A stretch of 64,000 bases of DNA from Arenicola marina. Lineage: Eukaryota; Annelida; Polychaeta; Arenicolidae. The notes beneath the pieces are model-generated. The model was given only the letters and a program-made list of their open reading frames with translations. It had not been told where the DNA came from and ran no database searches. Position numbers and translations under genes: made by a program. Of the stretch, positions 1 through 15,000 are shown piece by piece. Location: NCBI GenBank assembly GCA_964019135.1, contig OZ025263.1:35008133-35072132 (forward strand), given 5' to 3'. How positions within the stretch are numbered: the first letter of the stretch is position 1; each line of letters opens with the position of its first letter.

Positions 1-3000
1 ACAGACAGCCACAACACACAACCCACACACCCCTCAGTGCAAGTACAGACAGCCACAACACACAACCCACACACCCCTCAGTGCAAGTACAGACAGCCAC
101 AACACACAACCCACACACCCCTCAGTGCAAGTACAGACAGCCACAGCACACAACCTACACACCCCTCAGTGCAAGTACAGACAGCCACAACACACAACCC
201 ACACACCCCTCAGTGAAAGTACAGACAGCCACAACACAACCCACACACCCCTCAGTACAAGTACAGACAGGAACAACACACAACCCACACACCCCTCAGT
301 GCAAGTACAGACAGCCACAACACACAACCCACACACCCCTCAGTGCAAGTACAGACAGCCACAACACACAACCCACACACCCCTCAGTGCAAGTACAGAC
401 AGCAACAACACACAACCCACACACCCCTCAGTGCAAGTACAGACAGCCACAACACACAACCCACACACCCCTCAGTGCAAGTACAGACAGCCACAACCCA
501 CACACCCCTCAGTGCAAGTACAGACAGCCACCACACACAACCCACACACCCCTCAGTGCAAGTACAGACAGCCACAACACACAACCCACACACCCCTCAG
601 TGCAAGTACAGACAGCCACAACACACAACCCACACACCCCTCAGTGCAAGTACAGACAGCAACAACACACAACCCACACACCCCTCAGTGCAAGTACAGA
701 CAGCCACAACACAACCCACACACCCCTCAGTGCAAGTACAGACAGCCACAACACACAACCCACACACCCCTCAGTGCAAGTACAGACAGCCACAACACAC
801 AACCCACACACCCCTCAGTGCAAGTACAGACAGCAACAACACACAACCCACACACCCCTCAGTGAAAGTACAGACAGCCACAACACAACCCACACACCCC
901 TCAGTGAAAGTACAGACAGCCACAACACACAACCCACACACCCCTCAGTGCAAGTACAGACAGCCACAACACACAACCCACACACCCCTCAGTGCAAGTA
1001 CAGACAGCCACAACACACAACCCACACACCCCTCAGTGCCAGCACAGACAGCCACAACACACAACCCACACACCCCTCAGTGCAAGTACAGACAGCCACA
1101 GCACACAACCCACACACCCCTCAGTGCAAGTACAGACAGCCACAACACACAACCCACACACCCCTCAGTGCAAGTACAGACAGCCACAACACACAACCCA
1201 CACACCCCTCAGTGCAAGTACAGACAGCCACAACACACAACCCACACACCCCTCAGTGCCAGCACAGACAGCCACAACACACAACCCACACACCCCTCAG
1301 TGCAAGTACAGACAGCCACAACACACAACCCACACACCCCTCAGTGCAAGTACAGACAGCCACAACACACAACCCACACACCCCTCAGTGCAAGTACAGA
1401 CAGCCACAACACACAACCCACACACCCCTCAGTGCAAGTACAGACAGCCACAGCACACAACCCACACACCCCTCAGTGCAAGTACAGACAGCCACAACAC
1501 ACAACCCACACACCCCTCTGTGCAAGTACAGACAGCCACAACACACAACCCACACACCCCTCAGTGCAAGTACAGACAGCCACAACACACAACCCACACA
1601 CCCCTCAGTGCCAGCACAGACAGCCACAACACACAACCCACACACCCCTCAGTGCAAGTACAGACAGCCACAACACACAACCCACACACCCCTCAGTGCA
1701 AGTACGGACAGCCACAACACACAACCCACACACCCCTCAGTGCAAGTACAGACAGCCACAACACACAACCCACACACCCCTCAGTGCCAGCACAGACAGC
1801 CACAACACACAACCCACACACCCCTCAGTGAAAGTACAGACAGCCACAACACAACCCACACACCCCTCAGTGAAAGTACAGACAGCCACAACACACAACC
1901 CACACACCCCTCAGTGCAAGTACAGACAGCCACAACACACAACCCACACACCCCTCAGTGCAAATACAGACAGCCACAACACACAACCCACACACCCCTC
2001 AGTGCAAGTACAGACAGCCACAACACACAACCCACACACCCCTCAGTGCAAGTACAGACAGCCACAGCACACAACCCACACACCCCTCAGTGCAAGTACA
2101 GACAGCCACAACACACAACCCACACACCCCTCAGTGCAAGTACAGACAGCCACAACACACAACGCACACACCCCTCAGTGCAAGTACAGACAGCCACAAC
2201 ACACAACCCACACACCCCTCAGTGCCAGCACAGACAGCCACAACACACAACCCACACACCCCTCAGTGCAAGTACAGACAGCCACAACACACAACCCACA
2301 CACCCCTCAGTGCAAGTACAGACAGCCACAGCACACAACCCACACACCCCTCAGTGCAAGTACAGACAGCCACAACACACAACCCACACACCCCTCAGTG
2401 CAAGTACAGACAGCCACCACACACAACCCACACACCCCTCAGTGCAAGTACGGACAGCCACAACACACAACCCACACACCCCTCAGTGCAAGTACAGACA
2501 GCAACAACACACAACCCACACACCCCTCAGTGCCAGCACAGACAGCCACAACACACAACCCACACACCCCTCAGTGCAAGTACAGACAGCTACAACAAAC
2601 AACCCACACACCCCTCAGTGCAAGTACAGACATCCACAGCACACAACCCACACACCCCTCAGTGCAAGTACAGACAGCCACCACACACAACCCACACACC
2701 CCTCAGTGCAAGTACAGACAGCCACCACACACAACCCACACACCCCTCAGTGCAAGTACAGACAGCCACAACACACAACCCACACACCCCTCAGTGCAAG
2801 TACGGACAGCCACAGCACACAACCCACACACCCCTCAGTGCAAGTACAGACAGGAACAACACACAACCCACACACCCCTCAGTGCAAGTACAGACAGCCA
2901 CAACACACAACCCACACACACCTCAGTGTAAGTACAGACAGCCACAACACACAACCCACACACCCCTCAGTGCAAGTACAGACAGCCACAACACACAACC

Positions 3001-6000
3001 CACACACCCCTCAGTGCAAGTACAGACAGCCACAACACACAACCCACACACACCTCAGTGTAAGTACAGACAGCCACAACATACAACCCACACACCCCTC
3101 AGTGCAAGTACAGACAGCCACAACACACAACCCACACACCCCTCAGTGCAAGTACAGACAGCCACAACACACAACCCACACACCCCTCAGTGCAAGTAGG
3201 GACAGCCACAGCACACAACCCACACACCCCTCAGTGCAAGTACAGACAGCCACAACACACAACCCACACACCCCTCAGTGCAAGTACAGACAGCCACAAC
3301 ACACAACCCACACACCCCTCAGTGCCAGCACAGACAGCCACAACACACAACCCACACACCCCTCAGTGCCAGCACAGACAGCCACAACACACAACCCACA
3401 CACCCCTCAGTGCCAGAACAGACAGCCACAACACACAACCCACACACCCCTCAGTGCAAGTACAGACAGCAACAACACACAACCCACACACCCCTCAGTG
3501 CCAGCACAGACAGCCACAACACACAACCCACACACCCCTCAGTGCCAGCACAGACAGCCACAACACACAACCCACACACCCCTCAGTGCCAGCACAGACA
3601 GCCACAACACACAACCCACACACCCCTCAGTGAAAGTACAGACAGCAACAACACACAACCCACACACCCCTCAGTGCAAGTACAGACATCCACAGCACAC
3701 AACCCACACACCCCTCAGTGCAAGTACAGACAGCCACAGGACACAACCCACACACCCCTCAGTGCAAGTACAGACAGCCACAGCACACAACCCACACACC
3801 CCTCAGTGCATGTACAGACAGCCACAACACACAACCCACACACCCCTCAGTGCAAGTACAGACAGCCACAACACACAACCCACACACCCCTCAGTGCAAG
3901 TACAGACAGCCACAACACACAACCCACACACCCCTCAGTGCATGTACAGACAGCCACAACACACAACCCACACACCCCTCAGTGCAAGTACAGACAGCCA
4001 CAACACACAACCCACACACCCCTCAGTGCAAGTACAGACAGCCACAACACACAACCCACACACCCCTCAGTGCAAGTACAGACAGCCACAACACACAACC
4101 CACACACCCCTCAGTGCCAGCACAGACAGCCACAACACACAACCCACACACCCCTCAGTGCCAGCACAGACAGCCACAACACACAACCCACACACCCCTC
4201 AGTGCCAGCACAGACAGCCACAACACACAACCCACACACCCCTCAGTGCAAGTACAGACAGCCACAGGACACAACCCACACACCCCTCAGTGCAAGTACA
4301 GACAGCCACAGCACACAACCCACACACCCCTCAGTGCATGTACAGACAGCCACAACACACAACCCACACACCCCTCAGTGCAAGTACAGACAGCCACAAC
4401 ACACAACCCACACACCCCTCAGTACAAGTACAGACAGCAACAACACACAACCCACACACCCCTCAGTGAAAGTACAGACAGCCACAGCACACAACCCACA
4501 CACCCCTCAGTGCAAGTACAGACAGCCACAACACACAACCCACACACCCCTCAGTGAAAGTACAGACAGCCACAACACACAACCCACACACCCCTCAGTG
4601 CAAGTACAGACAGCCACAACACACAACCCACACACCCCTCAGTGCAAGTACAGAGAGCCACAACACACAACCCACACACCCCTCAGTGCAAGTACAGAGA
4701 GCCACAACACACAACCCACACACCCCTCAGTGCAAGTACAGACAGCCACCACACACAACCCACACACCCCTCAGTGCAAGTACAGACAGCCACAACACAC
4801 AACCCACACACCCCTCAGTGCAAGTACAGACAGCCACAACACACAACCCACACACCCCTCAGTGAAAGTACAGACAGCCACAACACAACCCACACACCCC
4901 TCAGTGCAAGTACAGACAGCCACAACAGAACCCACACACCCCTCAGTGCAAGTACAGACAGCAACAACACACAACCCACACACCCCTCAGCGCAAGTACA
5001 GACAGCCACAACACACAACCCACACACCCCTCAGTGCAAGTACAGACAGCCACAACACACAACCCACACACCCCTCAGTGCAAGTACAGACAGCCACAAC
5101 ACAACCCACACACCCCTCAGTACAAGTACAGACAGCCACAACACACAACCCACACACCCCTCAGTGCAAGTACAGACAGCCACAACACACAACCCACACA
5201 CCCCTCAGTGCAAGTACAGACAGCCACAACACACAACCCACACACCCCTCAGTGCAAGTACAGACAGCCACAACACACAACCCACACACCCCTCAGTGCA
5301 AGTACAGACAGCCACAGCACACAACCTACACACCCCTCAGTGCAAGTACAGACAGCCACAACACACAACCCACACACCCCTCAGTGAAAGTACAGACAGC
5401 CACAACACAACCCACACACCCCTCAGTACAAGTACAGACAGCCACAACACACAACCCACACACCCCTCAGTGCAAGTACAGACAGCCACAACACACAACC
5501 CACACACCCCTCAGTGCAAGTACAGACAGCCACAACACACAACCCACACACCCCTCAGTGCAAGTACAGACAGCAACAACACACAACCCACACACCCCTC
5601 AGTGCAAGTACAGACAGCCACAACACACAACCCACACACCCCTCAGTGCAAGTACAGACAGCCACAACCCACAACCCACACACCCCTCAGTGCAAGTACA
5701 GACAGCCACCACACACAACCCACACACCCCTCAGTGCAAGTACAGACAGCCACAACACACAACCCACACACCCCTAAGTGCAAGTACAGACAGCCACAAC
5801 ACACAACCCACACACCCCTCAGTGCAAGTACAGACAGCAACAACACACAACCCACACACCCCTCAGTGCAAGTACAGACAGCCACAACACAACCCACACA
5901 CCCCTCAGTGCAAGTACAGACAGCCACAACACACAACCCACACACCCCTCAGTGCAAGTACAGACAGCCACAACACACAACCCACACACCCCTCAGTGCA

Positions 6001-9000
6001 AGTACAGACAGCAACAACACACAACCCACACACCCCTCAGTGAAAGTACAGACAGCCACAACACAACCCACACACCCCTCAGTGAAAGTACAGACAGCCA
6101 CAACACACAACCCACACACCCCTCAGTGCAAGTACAGACAGCCACAACACACAACCCACACACCCCTCAGTGCAAGTACAGACAGCCACAACACACAACC
6201 CACACACCCCTCAGTGCCAGCACAGACAGCCACAACACACAACCCACACACCCCTCAGTGCAAGTACAGACAGCCACAGCACACAACCCACACACCCCTC
6301 AGTGCAAGTACAGACAGCCACAACACACAACCCACACACCCCTCAGTGCAAGTACAGACAGCCACAACACACAACCCACACACCCCTCAGTGCAAGTACA
6401 GACAGCCACAACACACAACCCACACACCCCTCAGTGCCAGCACAGACAGCCACAACACACAACCCACACACCCCTCAGTGCAAGTACAGACAGCCACAAC
6501 ACACAACCCACACACCCCTCAGTGCAAGTACAGACAGCCACAACACACAACCCACACACCCCTCAGTGCAAGTACAGACAGCCACAACACACAACCCACA
6601 CACCCCTCAGTGCAAGTACAGACAGCCACAGCACACAACCCACACACCCCTCAGTGCAAGTACAGACAGCCACAACACACAACCCACACACCCCTCTGTG
6701 CAAGTACAGACAGCCACAACACACAACCCACACACCCCTCAGTGCAAGTACAGACAGCCACAACACACAACCCACACACCCCTCAGTGCCAGCACAGACA
6801 GCCACAACACACAACCCACACACCCCTCAGTGCAAGTACAGACAGCCACCACACACAACCCACACACCCCTCAGTGCAAGTACGGACAGCCACAACACAC
6901 AACCCACACACCCCTCAGTGCAAGTACAGACAGCCACAACACACAACCCACACACCCCTCAGTGCCAGCACAGACAGCCACAACACACAACCCACACACC
7001 CCTCAGTGAAAGTACAGACAGCCACAACACAACCCACACGCCCCTCAGTGAAAGTACAGACAGCCACAACACACAACCCACACACCCCTCAGTGCAAGTA
7101 CAGACAGCCACAACACACAACCCACACACCCCTCAGTGCAAGTACAGACAGCCACAACACACAACCCACACACCCCTCAGTGCAAGTACAGACAGCCACA
7201 ACACACAACCCACACACCCCTCAGTGCAAGTACAGACAGCCACAGCACACAACCCACACACCCCTCAGTGCAAGTACAGACAGCCACAACACACAACCCA
7301 CACACCCCTCAGTGCAAGTACAGACAGCCACAACACACAACCCACACACCCCTCAGTGCAAGTACAGACAGCCACAGCACACAACCCACACACCCCTCAG
7401 TGCAAGTACAGACAGCCACAACACACAACCCACACACCCCTCAGTGCAAGTACAGACAGCCACAACACACAACCCACACACCCCTCAGTGCAAGTACAGA
7501 CAGCCACAACACACAACCCACACACCCCGCAGTGCCAGCACAGACAGCCACAACACACAACCCACACACCCCTCAGTGCAAGTACAGACAGCCACAACAC
7601 ACAACCCACACACCCCTCAGTGCAAGTACAGACAGCCACAGCACACAACCCACACACCCCTCAGTGCAAGTACAGACAGCCACAACACACAACCCACACA
7701 CCCCTCAGTGCAAGTACAGACAGCCACCACACACAACCCACACACCCCTCAGTGCAAGTACGGACAGCCACAACACACAACCCACACACCCCTCAGTGCA
7801 AGTACAGACAGCCACAGCACACAACCCACACACCCCTCAGTGCCAGCACAGACAGCCACAACACACAACCCACACACCCCTCAGTGCAAGTACAGACAGC
7901 TACAACAAACAACCCACACACCCCTCAGTGCAAGTACAGACATCCACAGCACACAACCCACACACCCCTCAGTGCAAGTACAGACAGCCACCACACACAA
8001 CCCACACACCCCTCAGTGCAAGTACAGACAGCCACCACACACAACCCACACACCCCTCAGTGCAAGTACAGACAGCCACAACACACAACCCACACACCCC
8101 TCAGTGCAAGTACGGACAGCCACAGCACACAACCCACACACCCCTCAGTGCAAGTACAGACAGCCACAACACACAACCCACACACCCCTCAGTGCAAGTA
8201 CAGACAGCCACAACACACAACCCACACACACCTCAGTGTAAGTACAGACAGCCACAACACACAACCCACACACCCCTCAGTGCAAGTACAGACAGCCACA
8301 ACACACAACCCACACACCCCTCAGTGCAAGTACAGACAGCCACAACACACAACCCACACACACCTCAGTGTAAGTACAGACAGCCACAACACACAACCCA
8401 CACACCCCTCAGTGCAAGTACAGACAGCCACAACACACAACCCACACACCCCTCAGTGCAAGTACAGACAGCCACAACACACAACCCACACACCCCTCAG
8501 TGCAAGTAGGGACAGCCACAGCACACAACCCACACACCCCTCAGTGCAAGTACAGACAGCCACAACACACAACCCACACACCCCTCAGTGCAAGTACAGA
8601 CAGCCACAACACACAACCCACACACCCCTCAGTGCCAGCACAGACAGCCACAACACACAACCCACACACCCCTCAGTGCCAGCACAGACAGCCACAACAC
8701 ACAACCCACACACCCCTCAGTGCCAGCACAGACAGCCACAACACACAACCCACACACCCCTCAGTGCAAGTACAGACAGCAACAACACACAACCCACACA
8801 CCCCTCAGTGCCAGCACAGACAGCCACAACACACAACCCACACACCCCTCAGTGCCAGCACAGACAGCCACAACACACAACCCACACACCCCTCAGTGCC
8901 AGCACAGACAGCCACAACACACAACCCACACACCCCTCAGTGAAAGTACAGACAGCAACAACACACAACCCACACACCCCTCAGTGCAAGTACAGACATC

Positions 9001-12000
9001 CACAGCACACAACCCACACACCCCTCAGTGCAAGTACAGACAGCCACAGGACACAACCCACACACCCCTCAGTGCAAGTACAGACAGCCACAGCACACAA
9101 CCCACACACCCCTCAGTGCATGTACAGACAGCCACAACACACAACCCACACACCCCTCAGTGCAAGTACAGACAGCCACAACACACAACCCACACACCCC
9201 TCAGTGCAAGTACAGACAGCCACAACACACAACCCACACACCCCTCAGTGCATGTACAGACAGCCGCAACACACAACCCACACACCCCTCAGTGCAAGTA
9301 CAGACAGCCACAACACACAACCCACACACCCCTCAGTGCAAGTACAGACAGCCACAACACACAACCCACACACCCCTCAGTGCAAGTACAGACAGCCACA
9401 ACACACAACCCACACACCCCTCAGTGCCAGCACAGACAGCCACAACACACAACCCACACACCCCTCAGTGCCAGCACAGACAGCCACAACACACAACCCA
9501 CACACCCCTCAGTGCCAGCACAGACAGCCACAACACACAACCCACACACCCCTCAGTGCAAGTACAGACAGCCACAGGACACAACCCACACACCCCTCAG
9601 TGCAAGTACAGACAGCCACAGCACACAACCCACACACCCCTCAGTGCATGTACAGACAGCCACAACACACAACCCACACACCCCTCAGTGCAAGTACAGA
9701 CAGCCACAACACACAACCCACACACCCCTCAGTGCCAGCACAGACAGCCACAACACACAACCCACACACCCCTCAGTGCAAGTACAGACAGCCACCACAC
9801 ACAACCCACACACCCCTCAGTGCAAGTACGGACAGCCACAACACACAACCCACACACCCCTCAGTGCAAGTACAGACAGCCACAACACACAACCCACACA
9901 CCCCTCAGTGCCAGCACAGACAGCCACAACACACAACCCACACACCCCTCAGTGAAAGTACAGACAGCCACAACACAACCCACACACCCCTCAGTGAAAG
10001 TACAGACAGCCACAACACACAACCCACACACCCCTCAGTGCAAGTACAGACAGCCACAACACACAACCCACACACCCCTCAGTGCAAGTACAGACAGCCA
10101 CAACACACAACCCACACACCCCTCAGTGCAAGTACAGACAGCCACAACACACAACCCACACACCCCTCAGTGCAAGTACAGACAGCCACAGCACACAACC
10201 CACACACCCCTCAGTGCAAGTACAGACAGCCACAACACACAACCCACACACCCCTCAGTGCAAGTACAGACAGCCACAACACACAACCCACACACCCCTC
10301 AGTGCAAGTACAGACAGCCACAACACACAACCCACACACCCCTCAGTGCCAGCACAGACAGCCACAACACACAACCCACACACCCCTCAGTGAAAGTACA
10401 GACAGCCACAACACAACCCACACACCCCTCAGTGAAAGTACAGACAGCCACAACACACAACCCACACACCCCTCAGTGCAAGTACAGACAGCCACAACAC
10501 ACAACCCACACACCCCTCAGTGCAAGTACAGACAGCCACAACACACAACCCACACACCCCTCAGTGCAAGTACAGACAGCCACAACACACAACCCACACA
10601 CCCCTCAGTGCAAGTACAGACAGCCACAGCACACAACCCACACACCCCTCAGTGCAAGTACAGACAGCCACAACACACAACCCACACACCCCTCAGTGCA
10701 AGTACAGACAGCCACAACACACAACCCACACACCCCTCAGTGCAAGTACAGACAGCCACAGCACACAACCCACACACCCCTCAGTGCAAGTACAGACAGC
10801 CACAACACACAACCCACACACCCCTCAGTGCAAGTACAGACAGCCACAACACACAACCCACACACCCCTCAGTGCAAGTACAGACAGCCACAACACACAA
10901 CCCACACACCCCGCAGTGCCAGCACAGACAGCCACAACACACAACCCACACACCCCTCAGTGCAAGTACAGACAGCCACAACACACAACCCACACACCCC
11001 TCAGTGCAAGTACAGACAGCCACAGCACACAACCCACACACCCCTCAGTGCAAGTACAGACAGCCACAACACACAACCCACACACCCCTCAGTGCAAGTA
11101 CAGACAGCCACCACACACAACCCACACACCCCTCAGTGCAAGTACGGACAGCCACAACACACAACCCACACACCCCTCAGTGCAAGTACAGACAGCCACA
11201 GCACACAACCCACACACCCCTCAGTGCCAGCACAGACAGCCACAACACACAACCCACACACCCCTCAGTGCAAGTACAGACAGCTACAACAAACAACCCA
11301 CACACCCCTCAGTGCAAGTACAGACATCCACAGCACACAACCCACACACCCCTCAGTGCAAGTACAGACAGCCACCACACACAACCCACACACCCCTCAG
11401 TGCAAGTACAGACAGCCACCACACACAACCCACACACCCCTCAGTGCAAGTACAGACAGCCACAACACACAACCCACACACCCCTCAGTGCAAGTACGGA
11501 CAGCCACAGCACACAACCCACACACCCCTCAGTGCAAGTACAGACAGCCACAACACACAACCCACACACCCCTCAGTGCAAGTACAGACAGCCACAACAC
11601 ACAACCCACACACACCTCAGTGTAAGTACAGACAGCCACAACACACAACCCACACACCCCTCAGTGCAAGTACAGACAGCCACAACACACAACCCACACA
11701 CCCCTCAGTGCAAGTACAGACAGCCACAACACACAACCCACACACACCTCAGTGTAAGTACAGACAGCCACAACACACAACCCACACACCCCTCAGTGCA
11801 AGTACAGACAGCCACAACACACAACCCACACACCCCTCAGTGCAAGTACAGACAGCCACAACACACAACCCACACACCCCTCAGTGCAAGTAGGGACAGC
11901 CACAGCACACAACCCACACACCCCTCAGTGCAAGTACAGACAGCCACAACACACAACCCACACACCCCTCAGTGCAAGTACAGACAGCCACAACACACAA

Positions 12001-15000
12001 CCCACACACCCCTCAGTGCCAGCACAGACAGCCACAACACACAACCCACACACCCCTCAGTGCCAGCACAGACAGCCACAACACACAACCCACACACCCC
12101 TCAGTGCCAGCACAGACAGCCACAACACACAACCCACACACCCCTCAGTGCAAGTACAGACAGCAACAACACACAACCCACACACCCCTCAGTGCCAGCA
12201 CAGACAGCCACAACACACAACCCACACACCCCTCAGTGCCAGCACAGACAGCCACAACACACAACCCACACACCCCTCAGTGCCAGCACAGACAGCCACA
12301 ACACACAACCCACACACCCCTCAGTGAAAGTACAGACAGCAACAACACACAACCCACACACCCCTCAGTGCAAGTACAGACATCCACAGCACACAACCCA
12401 CACACCCCTCAGTGCAAGTACAGACAGCCACAGGACACAACCCACACACCCCTCAGTGCAAGTACAGACAGCCACAGCACACAACCCACACACCCCTCAG
12501 TGCATGTACAGACAGCCACAACACACAACCCACACACCCCTCAGTGCAAGTACAGACAGCCACAACACACAACCCACACACCCCTCAGTGCAAGTACAGA
12601 CAGCCACAACACACAACCCACACACCCCTCAGTGCATGTACAGACAGCCACAACACACAACCCACACACCCCTCAGTGCAAGTACAGACAGCCACAACAC
12701 ACAACCCACACACCCCTCAGTGCAAGTACAGACAGCCACAACACACAACCCACACACCCCTCAGTGCAAGTACAGACAGCCACAACACACAACCCACACA
12801 CCCCTCAGTGCCAGCACAGACAGCCACAACACACAACCCACACACCCCTCAGTGCCAGCACAGACAGCCACAACACACAACCCACACACCCCTCAGTGCC
12901 AGCACAGACAGCCACAACACACAACCCACACACCCCTCAGTGCAAGTACAGACAGCCACAGGACACAACCCACACACCCCTCAGTGCAAGTACAGACAGC
13001 CACAGCACACAACCCACACACCCCTCAGTGCATGTACAGACAGCCACAACACACAACCCACACACCCCTCAGTGCAAGTACAGACAGCCACAACACACAA
13101 CCCACACACCCCTCAGTGCCAGCACAGACAGCCACAACACACAACCCACACACCCCTCAGTGCAAGTACAGACAGCCACCACACACAACCCACACACCCC
13201 TCAGTGCAAGTACGGACAGCCACAACACACAACCCACACACCCCTCAGTGCAAGTACAGACAGCCACAACACACAACCCACACACCCCTCAGTGCCAGCA
13301 CAGACAGCCACAACACACAACCCACACACCCCTCAGTGAAAGTACAGACAGCCACAACACAACCCACACACCCCTCAGTGAAAGTACAGACAGCCACAAC
13401 ACACAACCCACACACCCCTCAGTGCAAGTACAGACAGCCACAACACACAACCCACACACCCCTCAGTGCAAGTACAGACAGCCACAACACACAACCCACA
13501 CACCCCTCAGTGCAAGTACAGACAGCCACAACACACAACCCACACACCCCTCAGTGCAAGTACAGACAGCCACAGCACACAACCCACACACCCCTCAGTG
13601 CAAGTACAGACAGCCACAACACACAACCCACACACCCCTCAGTGCAAGTACAGACAGCCACAACACACAACCCACACACCCCTCAGTGCAAGTACAGACA
13701 GCCACAACACACAACCCACACACCCCTCAGTGCCAGCACAGACAGCCACAACACACAACCCACACACCCCTCAGTGCAAGTACAGACAGCCACAACACAC
13801 AACCCACACACCCCTCAGTGCAAGTACAGACAGCCACAGCACACAACCCACACACCCCTCAGTGCAAGTACAGACAGCCACAACACACAACCCACACACC
13901 CCTCAGTGCAAGTACAGACAGCCACCACACACAACCCACACACCCCTCAGTGCAAGTACGGACAGCCACAACACACAACCCACACACCCCTCAGTGCAAG
14001 TACAGACAGCCACAACACACAACCCACACACCCCTCAGTGCCAGCACAGACAGCCACAACACACAACCCACACACCCCTCAGTGCAAGTACAGACAGCTA
14101 CAACAAACAACCCACACACCCCTCAGTGCAAGTACAGACATCCACAGCACACAACCCACACACCCCTCAGTGCAAGTACAGACAGCCACCACACACAACC
14201 CACACACCCCTCAGTGCAAGTACAGACAGCCACCACACACAACCCACACACCCCTCAGTGCAAGTACAGACAGCCACAACACACAACCCACACACCCCTC
14301 AGTGCAAGTACGGACAGCCACAGCACACAACCCACACACCCCTCAGTGCAAGTACAGACAGCCACAACACACAACCCACACACCCCTCAGTGCAAGTACA
14401 GACAGCCACAACACACAACCCACACACACCTCAGTGTAAGTACAGACAGCCACAACACACAACCCACACACCCCTCAGTGCAAGTACAGACAGCCACAAC
14501 ACACAACCCACACACCCCTCAGTGCAAGTACAGACAGCCACAACACACAACCCACACACACCTCAGTGTAAGTACAGACAGCCACAACACACAACCCACA
14601 CACCCCTCAGGGCCAGCACAGACAGCCACAACACACAACCCACACACCCCTCAGTGCCAGCACAGACAGCCACAACACACAACCCACACACCCCTCAGTG
14701 CAAGTACAGACAGCCACAGGACACAACCCACACACCCCTCAGTGCAAGTACAGACAGCCACAGCACACAACCCACACACCCCTCAGTGCATGTACAGACA
14801 GCCACAACACACAACCCACACACCCCTCAGTGCAAGTACAGACAGCCACAACACACAACCCACACACCCCTCAGTGCAAGTACAGACAGCCACAACACAC
14901 AACCCACACACCCCTCAGTGCATGTACAGACAGCCACAACACACAACCCACACACCCCTCAGTGCAAGTACAGACAGCCACAACACACAACCCACACACC

